Shown here: positions 5,737-13,284 of the stretch, piece by piece | How the letters are laid out: each line of letters starts with the position of its first letter | Position numbering within the stretch: the first letter of the stretch is position 1 | Assembly: GCF_004359965.1 (NCBI RefSeq) | Contig: NZ_SMRQ01000007.1 | Coordinates: forward strand, 1-64,000 | Origin: Cognatilysobacter segetis | Lineage (GTDB): Bacteria > Pseudomonadota > Gammaproteobacteria > Xanthomonadales > Xanthomonadaceae | Direction of reading: 5' to 3' | DNA length: 64,000 nucleotides | The notes under the pieces: model-generated | The model's database searches: none | Told to the model about the DNA's origin: nothing | Seen by the model: only the letters and a program-made list of their open reading frames with translations | Position numbers and translations under genes: made by a program

Positions 5737-8469
5737 CTACATCGGCAGCGGTTTGGCCTTCGCGATCATGCGCGCCGCCTCGTCGGGCATTCCTCGCTTC
5801 GCCGCGTCGGCGAGCGTGTAGCGCGCGGGGCTGCGCACACGCGACAGCTCGGCCCACGTGACCGGCACCGCCACCGGCGCACCCTTGCGCGCGCGCAGCG
5901 ACCAGCTCGCCACGCTGGTGGCGCCACGCCCGTTGCGCAGCCAGTCGATGAAGATGCGGCCGCGTCGCTTGGCCTTGCTCATGGTCGCGACGTAGCGATC
6001 GGGCGACTGCCGTTCCATCGCATCCGCGAAGGCTTCGCAGAAGCGGCGCACGGCGTCCCAGTCGGCCTCGGGCGCGAGCGGTGCCACCACGTGCACGCCC
6101 TTGCCACCCGAGAGCTTGGGAAACGAGTCGAGGCCCACGTCCAGCAGGCGGTCGCGCACGTCCCGGGCCGCCGCACGGATCTGCGGCCATTCGATCGAGG
6201 GGTCGGGATCGAGGTCGAACACGATGCGATCGGGCTGCTCGAGCGTCTCGATGCGCGAGCCCCAGGGATGGATCTCGAGCGCGTTCATCTGCACGAGCGA
6301 CATCAGGCCGGCCACGCTGTCGACGTAGAAGTACGTCGCCTCGTCGCCGTCGTTCTCGACCACCCGATACCGCTTTACTGCGTCGGTGAAGCCATGCTTC
6401 ACGTGCTTCTGGAAGAAGTGCTGGCCGTCGATGCCATCGGGACAGCGCACGATCGACAGCAGTCGCCCACCGATCTCCTCGAGCAGCATCGGCGCGACCG
6501 ACAGGTAATAGTTCCAGACGTCCTGCTTGGTGTAGCCCTCGTCGGGATACACGACGCGATCGGGACTGCTGAGTTGCGGCAGCGAGGACGTGTCGAGGTC
6601 GAATGCGGTGTGCGCGCGGCGCCTCGACACCGTCTTGCGCGCAGTAGTCGATTTCGACGCGGCGGAAGGTGTGGCCGCCTTGCGCGTCGACGACTTGGCC
6701 GCCGGGCGGGCCGCCTTCGTTGGCGCTTTTGCGGACGCCTTGCGCGCCTTTACAGCGCCCGGCTCGGGTTGCTCGAGCGCCTCGGGCGTCGCCGGCTTGT
6801 CGTCGCGGAGTCGATGGAACGAGGCCTGTCGCACGAGTCCCTCCTTGCCCCAGCCACGAAAGAACACTTCCACCACGAGGTCCGGTCGTACCCACTGGAT
6901 GCGACCCTTCGGCAGCGGCACGTGGCGCGGGATGTCCACCACCGGCTCGCCGACTTCCAGCGTTTTCAGCTGCTTCAGCAGGCCCAGCAGCATGTCGTTG
7001 TTCATGCCGGAGCCCACGCGGCCGGCATAGACGAGCGCGCCGTCCTTGTACTGGCCGAGCATCAGCGCGCCCAGGCCCTGCCGGCCGCCTTTGGGCGGCG
7101 TGTAACCGACCACCACGAAGTCGCGTGTCTCGGCCGTCTTGACCTTGAGCCACTGGTCCGACCGACCGTCGACATAACGGGACTCGGCGCGCTTGCTGAT
7201 GATGCCTTCCATGCCGCGCCCGCTCGCCGCCGCGAAGATCTCGGGGCCGCGGCCGACGATGTGCGTGCTGTAGAAGAACCGCGGGTCGGCGCCGTCAAGC
7301 AGCTTCTCCAGCAATGCCTTGCGTTCGACCAGCGGCACGTCCCGCAGGTCGTGCCCGTCGAGCGCCAGCAGGTCGAAAACCACGTAGCGCAGGCATCGGG
7401 CGTCCTTCTCCGACAACGCCTTCTGCAGCGCATTGAAATCGCTGTAGCCGGTGCGGTCGACGGCGATGAGCTCGCCGTCGAGCACCGCCGCCGCGCCGAG
7501 GCTCGCCAGCATGCGGATCAGCTCCGGCGCACGCTCGTTCCACGGGATCCCGTTGCGCGACCACAGCATCGGCGCGCGTCCGCTCTGACCCAGCAGGCGG
7601 TAGCCGTCCCACTTCCACTCGTGGATCCAGTCCTCGCCCGGCGGGGCTTTCTCCGCCGCGACCGTCAGCATCGGCTGCACGAACTCGCCCATCGGGAACT
7701 TGGCACCACCGGCAAGCTTCGCCGCCTGGCGCTTGAGCGTCCGCAGGTCGCGGGCGCCGGATTTGCCTGCCTTCGTCGTGCGCACGGCGCTAGTGCGCTT
7801 CGTCGCGCCGCGCTTCGCCGCGCTGGCGGCCTTGCCCGTGGCCTGCTTGCGTGCTTTCGGCATGGTCTCGTTTCCCGTATCGAATCCCCGTCCCGCGCGG
7901 ATCTCCAGTCCCTTCCTCGTCGACGCCCCGGGCGCGTCCGGCGGCGGCGCGGGAAGGTCGCCGATCAGGTCGTCGGCCTCCAGGTCGCCCGCGTATTCGT
8001 CGGTGCGCTTGAGCAGCATCCACTGCGCGCGACTGCCCTGCCGGTGCGTCCGGATCAGCGACCACCGGCCCTTGAGCCGCTGCCCCTCCAGCGTGAAGTC
8101 GATACGTCCCTTGCGGATCGACGCGTGCAGGTCGCCCTCGGGCGCCCAGGTGCCGTGGTCGAAGATCGCCATGTGTCCCGCGCCGTATTCGCCCTCCGGG
8201 ATCAGGCCCTCGAAGTGCGAGTACGTGAGTGGATGGTCTTCCGTCTCGACCGCCAACCGTTTCTCGCCGGGGCGGAACGACGGGCCGCGTGGCACGGCCC
8301 AGCTGCGCAGCACGCCGTCGATCTCGAGCCTGAAGTCGTAGTGACGCGCACGCGCATGGTGCAGCTGCACGACGAACGACAACGGCCCGCTACGGCGACG
8401 CGCGACGTCGCCCTTGGGCTCGGGCGTCTGCGAGAACCGCCGCTTGCGGTTGTATTCCTGCAGGCCCAT
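5737..8469 (-). CDS. ligD: multifunctional NHEJ DNA ligase LigD
   Basis: Repairs double-strand breaks by end processing and ligation together with Ku. The 910 residues carry three domains in the order phosphoesterase-ligase-polymerase, as in Pseudomonas LigD. The 3'-phosphoesterase (about 10-160) has QLHHARARHYDFRLE with metal ligands. The ATP-dependent ligase (about 255-540) has the adenylation motif KWDGYR with K286, and IISKRAESRYVDG. The primase-like polymerase (about 620-905) has VFDLDPDP with catalytic Asp near 752-754. Two Lys/Ala/Thr-rich linkers (about 205-250 and 565-620) separate the domains. The ATG at 8469 lies 3 bp after the ku stop, so ku-ligD form an operon. Confidence 0.97.
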   Translation of the reverse strand: MGLQEYNRKRRFSQTPEPKGDVARRRSGPLSFVVQLHHARARHYDFRLEIDGVLRSWAVPRGPSFRPGEKRLAVETEDHPLTYSHFEGLIPEGEYGAGHMAIFDHGTWAPEGDLHASIRKGRIDFTLEGQRLKGRWSLIRTHRQGSRAQWMLLKRTDEYAGDLEADDLIGDLPAPPPDAPGASTRKGLEIRAGRGFDTGNETMPKARKQATGKAASAAKRGATKRTSAVRTTKAGKSGARDLRTLKRQAAKLAGGAKFPMGEFVQPMLTVAAEKAPPGEDWIHEWKWDGYRLLGQSGRAPMLWSRNGIPWNERAPELIRMLASLGAAAVLDGELIAVDRTGYSDFNALQKALSEKDARCLRYVVFDLLALDGHDLRDVPLVERKALLEKLLDGADPRFFYSTHIVGRGPEIFAAASGRGMEGIISKRAESRYVDGRSDQWLKVKTAETRDFVVVGYTPPKGGRQGLGALMLGQYKDGALVYAGRVGSGMNNDMLLGLLKQLKTLEVGEPVVDIPRHVPLPKGRIQWVRPDLVVEVFFRGWGKEGLVRQASFHRLRDDKPATPEALEQPEPGAVKARKASAKAPTKAARPAAKSSTRKAATPSAASKSTTARKTVSRRRAHTAFDLDTSSLPQLSSPDRVVYPDEGYTKQDVWNYYLSVAPMLLEEIGGRLLSIVRCPDGIDGQHFFQKHVKHGFTDAVKRYRVVENDGDEATYFYVDSVAGLMSLVQMNALEIHPWGSRIETLEQPDRIVFDLDPDPSIEWPQIRAAARDVRDRLLDVGLDSFPKLSGGKGVHVVAPLAPEADWDAVRRFCEAFADAMERQSPDRYVATMSKAKRRGRIFIDWLRNGRGATSVASWSLRARKGAPVAVPVTWAELSRVRSPARYTLADAAKRGMPDEAARMIAKAKPLPM

Positions 8470-8472
8470 GCA

Positions 8473-9360
8473 TCAGGCCCGCTTGGTGGCGCGCTTCTTC
8501 GCCTTTGCGCCCGTCGACTTGCGTGCGCGCGTGGCCTTTTTCGCGGGCTTCGGCGTGCCACCGCCCTTCTTGTCCAGGCTCTTCTTGAGCAGCGACATGA
8601 AGTCGACGACGTTGGTCGCCGTCTCGGCGTCCTCGTCCTCCTTCTCCTCCTCCACGTGCGCGGTGTGCTTCTGCTTGATGCGCTCCTTGATCACCTGCGA
8701 CAGGCGCTCGCGGAATTCGTCCTTGTAGTCGGCCGGGCTGAATTCGTCGGTCATCGACTCCATCAGCATCTCCGCCATCTCCATCTCGCGGGGGGTCACA
8801 TGCCACGCGCGGGCGCTGCCCGAAGGGAGCTCGTATTCGGACGCCTCGACGACCTCCTGCGGGAAGCGCATCAGGATGAGCATCAGCGCGTCGTCCTGCG
8901 GGGCCAGCATGCAGAGGTATTCGCGCGTGCGAATCACTACGCGGCCGATGCCGACGCGGCCGTTCTTCTTGAGCACCTCGCGCAGCAGCACGTAGCCCTT
9001 TTCGGCCTTCTTTCCCGGCACCAGGATGTAAGGGCGCTCCAGGTAGGACAGCGGAATCGACTCGGCGTCGACGAACGACTCGATCGCAATCGTCTCGTGG
9101 TTCTCGGTCGCCGCGCGCTCGATGTCCTCCGGCTGGAGGATCACGTAGTTGTCCTTCGAGAACTCGTACGCCTTCACGATCTCCTTCCACGGCACTTCCT
9201 CGCCGGTTTCGGCGTTGACGCGCTCGTAGCGGATCGGCGAGTTGTCGCGCGCGTCGAGCATCCGGAAGTGGATGTCGGTACGGCGTTCGCCGGACATGAG
9301 CTGGATGGGGATGTTGAGCAGGCCGAACGAGATCGAGCCGGTCCAGATGGGCCTCGCCAT
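8473..9360 (-). CDS. ku: DNA end-binding protein Ku
   Basis: The homodimeric ring protein that binds broken DNA ends and recruits LigD. The 295-residue product starts MARPIWTGSISFGLLNIPI, the family's usual N-terminus, and contains PWKEIVKAYEF and GVEE-like acidic stretches before the core ends near residue 255. The last 40 residues are Lys/Arg/Ala-rich (ending GAKAKKRATKRA), a basic tail seen in some bacterial Ku proteins and probably binding DNA. It is the first gene of the ku-ligD operon and divergent from the ArsC-like gene. Confidence 0.96.
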   Translation of the reverse strand: MARPIWTGSISFGLLNIPIQLMSGERRTDIHFRMLDARDNSPIRYERVNAETGEEVPWKEIVKAYEFSKDNYVILQPEDIERAATENHETIAIESFVDAESIPLSYLERPYILVPGKKAEKGYVLLREVLKKNGRVGIGRVVIRTREYLCMLAPQDDALMLILMRFPQEVVEASEYELPSGSARAWHVTPREMEMAEMLMESMTDEFSPADYKDEFRERLSQVIKERIKQKHTAHVEEEKEDEDAETATNVVDFMSLLKKSLDKKGGGTPKPAKKATRARKSTGAKAKKRATKRA

Positions 9361-9463
9361 GCGGGCGTCTCCAACGGGTTTGCCGCACCGTCGCGCAGGC
9401 GGCGTACTCGCCGGGTGAAGCGGGCGCGCGATAATGCGCTCGCCGCCCATCCCAGGAAAACGC

Positions 9464-9832
9464 ATGTCGTCCGAGCGCCCGGTGCTGTTCCACAACAAGG
9501 CCAGTTGCTCCAAGTGCAGCGGGGCGCTCGCCCTGCTGCGCGAGCGCGGCATCGAGCCGGAGCTCGTCGACATCACGTTGACGCCCCTGTCGGCGTCGCG
9601 GCTTCGGGAGATCGCCGCCATGACCGGCGGCCCGGTGCGGAGCCTGCTACGTACCGGCGAGGCCGCCTACGAACGCCTCGGTCTCGCCGATCCCTCTCTC
9701 GACGACGACGCGCTCGTCGAGGCGATGGCAGCCCATCCCGAACTGGTGGAGCGGCCGCTGCTGGTGCACGGCGGACGGGCGGTGGTGGGCCGTCCGCCGG
9801 AACGCGTGCTTACGCTCTTCGACGCGTGCTGA
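9464..9832 (+). CDS. ArsC/Spx-family thioredoxin-fold protein (arsenate reductase-like)
   Basis: A 122-residue ArsC-family protein. The N-terminus VLFHNKASCSKCSGAL places a Cys at the ArsC active-site position, with a second Cys three residues on (CSKC), unlike the CSKSR of E. coli YfgD. The family features GIEPELVDI and RPLLVHGGRAVVGRPPE are present. The ATG at 9464 follows AGGAAAA. No other ars gene is near, so an arsenic role is doubtful; a general thiol oxidoreductase is equally possible. Confidence 0.85.
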   Translation: MSSERPVLFHNKASCSKCSGALALLRERGIEPELVDITLTPLSASRLREIAAMTGGPVRSLLRTGEAAYERLGLADPSLDDDALVEAMAAHPELVERPLLVHGGRAVVGRPPERVLTLFDAC

Positions 9833-9835
9833 GCG

Positions 9836-11455
9836 TCAGATGAGCTTGCTCGCACGGCGCGCCGCGACGCGCGGCGGCGGCGCGAACGAATCGCTGCGCG
9901 CATCCGCCCAGTACGCCTGGAACACGGCGTGGTCCGGCACGCCGCGGAGCAGCGCACCCGGCGCGAGGGAGTTGTAGATCGCCGCGAGCGAGCGCACCTC
10001 GACGGGCGATACGCGCCGCAGGATGTGCTCGGGTCCCAGCTCGCCGGGGTGCCGCAAGCCCGCGGCGCAGATCAGGTCGCGTAGCGCCTTCAACGTGTTC
10101 TCGTGGAAGTTGTGCACCCGCACCGCCTTGTCGGGCACGTCGAGCCCCCTCCAGCGCTTGGGATCCTGCGTCGCCACGCCGGTCGGGCAGCGGTCGGTGT
10201 GGCAGCTCTGCGCCTGGATACACCCGAGCGCGAACATGTAGCCGCGACCGGCGTTGCACCAGTCCGCGCCCATCGCCATGGTGCGCGCGATGTCGAAGCC
10301 GCTGATGATCTTGCCCGCCGCAGCGATGCGGATCCGGTCGCGCAGGCCGAGCCCGACCAGCGTGTTGTGCACCAGCATCAGCGCCTCGTGCATCGGTACG
10401 CCGACGTGGTCGATGAACTCGGCGGGCGCGGCACCCGTACCGCCTTCCGCACCGTCGACCACGATGAAGTCGGGCAAGAGGCCGGTTTCGTGCATCGCCT
10501 TGGCGATGCCGAACCATTCCCACGGATGCCCGATCGCGAGCTTGAAGCCCGTGGGCTTGCCACCCGACAGCGTGCGCAGCCGGTCGACGAACGCCAGCAG
10601 GCCCTTCGGCGTGTCGAACGTGGAGTGCCGCGCCGGCGACACACAGTCGACGCCGACCGGAACGCCGCGCGTGGCGGCGATCTCCGGCGTCACCTTCGCA
10701 CCCGGCAGCATGCCGCCGTGCCCCGGCTTCGCGCCCTGGGAGAGCTTGACCTCGACCATCTTCACCTGCGGATCGGCGGCCGCGGCGGCGAACTTCTCCT
10801 CGCTGAAACTCCCATCCTCGTTGCGGCAGCCGAAGTAGCCTGAAGCCACCTCCCACACCAGATCGCCGCCGAACTCGCGATGGTAGGGCGAGATCGAACC
10901 TTCGCCCGTATCGTGCGAAAAGCCGCCCATCTTCGCGCCGCAGTTGAGCGCGCGGATGGCGTTCGCCGACAGCGAGCCGAAGCTCATCGCCGAGATGTTG
11001 AACACGCTGGCGGAGTACGGCTGCGCGCGGCCCTCGCCGACGACGACGCGGAAGTCGTGCGGCATGTATTCCGACGGCTGCAGCGAATGGTTGATCCATT
11101 CGTAGTCCGGGCCGTAGACGTCCTGCAGCGAACCGAAGGGCCGGGTGTCGAGCACCGACTTGGCGCGCTGGTAGGCCAGTGCGCGCTGCTGCCGGGAGAA
11201 CGGCGTCTCCGCGGTATCGGCCTCGATGAAGTACTGCCGCATTTCGGGACCGATGGACTCGAGCCCGTAGCGGAAGTGCGCGAGCAGCGGATAGTTGCGA
11301 CGCAGCGTGCTGCGCGTCTGCAAGAGGTCCCAGGTGCCGAGCGCGGCGAACGGAAGCAGCACGGCCAGCACGATGCCGCCCTGCCCGAACGCGAGCACCG
11401 CGACCAGCGCGGCGAGGGTTGCCACCACCACGGCGATGTACAGCGCGTATCTCAT
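9836..11455 (-). CDS. membrane-anchored FMN-binding glutamate synthase-family protein
   Basis: The 539-residue product resembles the FMN/central domain of GltB without the glutaminase domain. Residues 1-45 form two hydrophobic segments that would anchor it in the inner membrane. The barrel contains NISAMSFGSLSANAI, GAKPGHGGMLPG, DGAEGGTGAAP and the cysteine cluster C-x5-C-x4-C (CIQAQSCHTDRC) that binds a [3Fe-4S] centre in glutamate synthases. The ATG at 11455 has GGAGG five bases upstream. No gltD partner lies nearby, so the electron donor and substrate are unknown; simple glutamate synthase activity is unlikely. Confidence 0.88.
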   Translation of the reverse strand: MRYALYIAVVVATLAALVAVLAFGQGGIVLAVLLPFAALGTWDLLQTRSTLRRNYPLLAHFRYGLESIGPEMRQYFIEADTAETPFSRQQRALAYQRAKSVLDTRPFGSLQDVYGPDYEWINHSLQPSEYMPHDFRVVVGEGRAQPYSASVFNISAMSFGSLSANAIRALNCGAKMGGFSHDTGEGSISPYHREFGGDLVWEVASGYFGCRNEDGSFSEEKFAAAAADPQVKMVEVKLSQGAKPGHGGMLPGAKVTPEIAATRGVPVGVDCVSPARHSTFDTPKGLLAFVDRLRTLSGGKPTGFKLAIGHPWEWFGIAKAMHETGLLPDFIVVDGAEGGTGAAPAEFIDHVGVPMHEALMLVHNTLVGLGLRDRIRIAAAGKIISGFDIARTMAMGADWCNAGRGYMFALGCIQAQSCHTDRCPTGVATQDPKRWRGLDVPDKAVRVHNFHENTLKALRDLICAAGLRHPGELGPEHILRRVSPVEVRSLAAIYNSLAPGALLRGVPDHAVFQAYWADARSDSFAPPPRVAARRASKLI

Positions 11456-11511
11456 GCGGCCTCCTCCGATTGCCCGAGCATACGCGGGCGGCTGGAGGGC
11501 GCCGTCGACGT

Positions 11512-11883
11512 TCAGGGGTCGCCGAGCGTCGCGTGCCAGTCCGCATACGGGGAGTCGCGCGCCAGCCGGCGCGTGAGGTCCGGCGAGCCGTCGCCCCACC
11601 AGACGGGCCCGCGTTCGCCCAGCGCCACCTTGGCCGCCTGCACGCGGCGACGCGCGCGCCGTTGCGCCGCGGCGTCGTTCTCCGCCAGTGCGCGACCGAC
11701 GTCGCGTCGTGCCTGCATCAACTCGTGGGTGAGACGCTCGCGAGTCGCATCGTCGAGCCTCGGATCGGCACGCCGCCACAACCGGCCGCGCACCACGATG
11801 TAACGGCCGTCGGGCGTGACCGGAGGCGTTCCGCCGCCCGACCGAACCGCCGCGCCCGATTCAGGCGGCGCTTTCCGGGGCAT
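11512..11883 (-). CDS. conserved protein of unknown function
   Basis: A product of about 123 residues with no signal peptide or membrane segment. The middle reads DGRYIVVRGRLWRRADPRLD, followed by a long Arg/Ala-rich helix and a C-terminus ERGPVWWGDGSPDLTRR...TPYADW-like. I recall similar uncharacterised proteins in other proteobacteria but no function. The start is uncertain: the ATG at 11883 overlaps the end of the upstream gene by 23 bp, and no better start follows before the conserved part. Confidence 0.65.
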   Translation of the reverse strand: MPRKAPPESGAAVRSGGGTPPVTPDGRYIVVRGRLWRRADPRLDDATRERLTHELMQARRDVGRALAENDAAAQRRARRRVQAAKVALGERGPVWWGDGSPDLTRRLARDSPYADWHATLGDP

Positions 11884-12154
11884 ACAGCAGGACCGATACG
11901 CCGTCGCGCTTGGCCTCCTCGAATGCCTGCCGCATCGCATCGCTGTAGCGCGACACATCGGGCGAAGCCGGCAGCTTCACCGCATCGAGGAACGTGCAGG
12001 ACTGGAAGCCGAGCCGGTCGAGCGCGAGCAGCGCGCCGTCGCGTGCGAGCGGGAGCTCGTCGTTGTCGATCAGGCACGCGCCGTTGAGCGTCGCGCCCTC
12101 GGGCGCGGCGTTGCAGGTCGGGCCCGCCGCCATGGAAAGCTTGAATACGTGCAT
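11861..12154 (-). CDS. 97-residue protein of unknown function
   Basis: A small soluble protein starting MHVFKLSMAAGPTC and containing GATLNGACLIDNDELPL and a C-terminal SVLLYAPESAA. It has three Cys but no recognisable motif. It overlaps the next reverse-strand gene (11512-11883) and probably forms a two-gene unit with it. Codon use is typical of the region. Confidence 0.6.
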   Translation of the reverse strand: MHVFKLSMAAGPTCNAAPEGATLNGACLIDNDELPLARDGALLALDRLGFQSCTFLDAVKLPASPDVSRYSDAMRQAFEEAKRDGVSVLLYAPESAA

Positions 12155-12234
12155 CGGCTGATTCCGGTCGCGCAAGTCGGGCGCCGATTGTCGTGCAGCG
12201 CACGCGCCGTCGCCACCCGAAGGCCGCGATCGGC

Positions 12235-12318
12235 TGGTGCCCGGAGCGGGACTCGAACCCGCACGACATGGTCGGGGGATTTTAAGTCCCCTGCGTCTAC
12301 CGGTTTCGCCATCCGGGC
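12235..12318 (-). tRNA. tRNA-Leu (TAA)
   Basis: Class II tRNA with a long variable arm. The acceptor GCCCGGA pairs with TCCGGGC, the anticodon stem-loop is GGGGA-CTTAAAA-TCCCC (anticodon TAA), the T arm is GCGGG/CCCGC and CCA is encoded. Confidence 0.97.
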
Positions 12319-12347
12319 AGGTGCGTAGCTTACGTCGCCGCCCGACC

Positions 12348-12380
12348 GCGCAAAAAGAAAACCCCGCATCGCTGCGGGGT
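12348..12380 (-). terminator. terminator between tRNA-Cys and tRNA-Leu
   Basis: On the reverse strand an 8-bp stem, ACCCCGCA/TGCGGGGT, with a 4-base loop is followed by TTTTCTTTTTG. It lies upstream of tRNA-Leu, so that tRNA needs read-through or its own promoter. Confidence 0.8.
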
Positions 12381-12388
12381 CTTCGATT

Positions 12389-12462
12389 TGGAGGCCGAGG
12401 TCGGAATTGAACCGGCGTACGCGGATTTGCAGTCCGCTGCATAACCACTCTGCCACCCGGCC
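12389..12462 (-). tRNA. tRNA-Cys (GCA)
   Basis: The acceptor GGCCGGG pairs with CTCGGCC (one G-T pair), the anticodon loop CTGCAAA carries GCA, and the 3' end TCCA is encoded with U73, the usual Cys identity base. Confidence 0.97.
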
Positions 12463-12507
12463 GGGAGGCGTCAAAGGCACTATCGAAGCGTGCCCCTGAA
12501 AAGACAA

Positions 12508-12525
12508 GACCCCGCGAGCGGGGTC
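12508..12525 (-). terminator. hairpin between tRNA-Gly and tRNA-Cys
   Basis: A 7-bp stem, GACCCCG/CGGGGTC, followed on the reverse strand by TTGTCTTTT. It is terminator-like, or a processing hairpin. Confidence 0.6.
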
Positions 12526-12562
12526 TGGTCAAACGGTTCCGATGCGCTGGCCCCGATGAATC

Positions 12563-12638
<76 letters not shown>

Positions 12639-12705
12639 GGAACAGGCTGCGCATTCTACGGGTGCAGCCGCCGGTGTCAACACCCGGATCGCGATCCGAC
12701 TGCGT

Positions 12706-13281
12706 TCAGCCGATGCCCGTTCGCGCATCGCGCGCCAGCACCGGCCATGCCGCGCGCAGGTACGCCCAGCCGGACCACAGGGTCAGCAGCGCGGCCACGG
12801 CCAGCATCCATTCACCGATCGAAAACACCGGCAGGCCGAGCCACGGATCCTGGTACAGCAGGCAGGTCAGCGCGACCATCTGGACGATCGTCTTGAACTT
12901 GCCGATCGACGCGACCTTCACCCGCGCGCGTTCACCGAGCTCGGCCATCCATTCACGCAGGGCCGAGACCGCGATCTCGCGTCCGATGATCACCGCCGCC
13001 CAGAGCGCCATCCAGCGCGTCGGATGGACCTGCACGATGAGCAGGAGCGCGACGGCCACCATGAGCTTGTCGGCGACGGGGTCGAGGAACGCGCCGAATG
13101 CGGAGTACTGGTCGTAGCGACGCGCGATCCAGCCGTCGAGCCAGTCGGTGATCGACGCGAAGGCGAAGACCGCGGCTGACGCGAAGGCCGTCCACTTGTA
13201 CGGAAGATAGAAGACCACCACCAGCACCGGGATCAGCACGATCCTGAGCAGCGTGAGGACGGTCGGAACGGTGATGCGCAT
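12706..13281 (-). CDS. pgsA: CDP-diacylglycerol-glycerol-3-phosphate 3-phosphatidyltransferase PgsA
   Basis: Makes phosphatidylglycerophosphate, the committed step to phosphatidylglycerol and cardiolipin, in the inner membrane. The 191-residue product has the CDP-alcohol phosphotransferase signature DG-x2-AR-x8-G-x3-D-x3-D, visible as LDGWIARRYDQYSAFGAFLD followed by PVADK. Four to five hydrophobic helices span the rest. The start lies 3 bp after the uvrC stop, the classic uvrC-pgsA arrangement, and the tRNA-Gly/Cys/Leu group follows. Confidence 0.97.
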   Translation of the reverse strand: MRITVPTVLTLLRIVLIPVLVVVFYLPYKWTAFASAAVFAFASITDWLDGWIARRYDQYSAFGAFLDPVADKLMVAVALLLIVQVHPTRWMALWAAVIIGREIAVSALREWMAELGERARVKVASIGKFKTIVQMVALTCLLYQDPWLGLPVFSIGEWMLAVAALLTLWSGWAYLRAAWPVLARDARTGIG

Positions 13282-13284
13282 GCG

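Noticed and set aside
5203-9843. A 1546-codon forward open frame opposite ku and ligD
   Set aside because: It covers two clearly recognised reverse-strand genes and shows Arg/His/Ala-rich antisense composition with no family resemblance.
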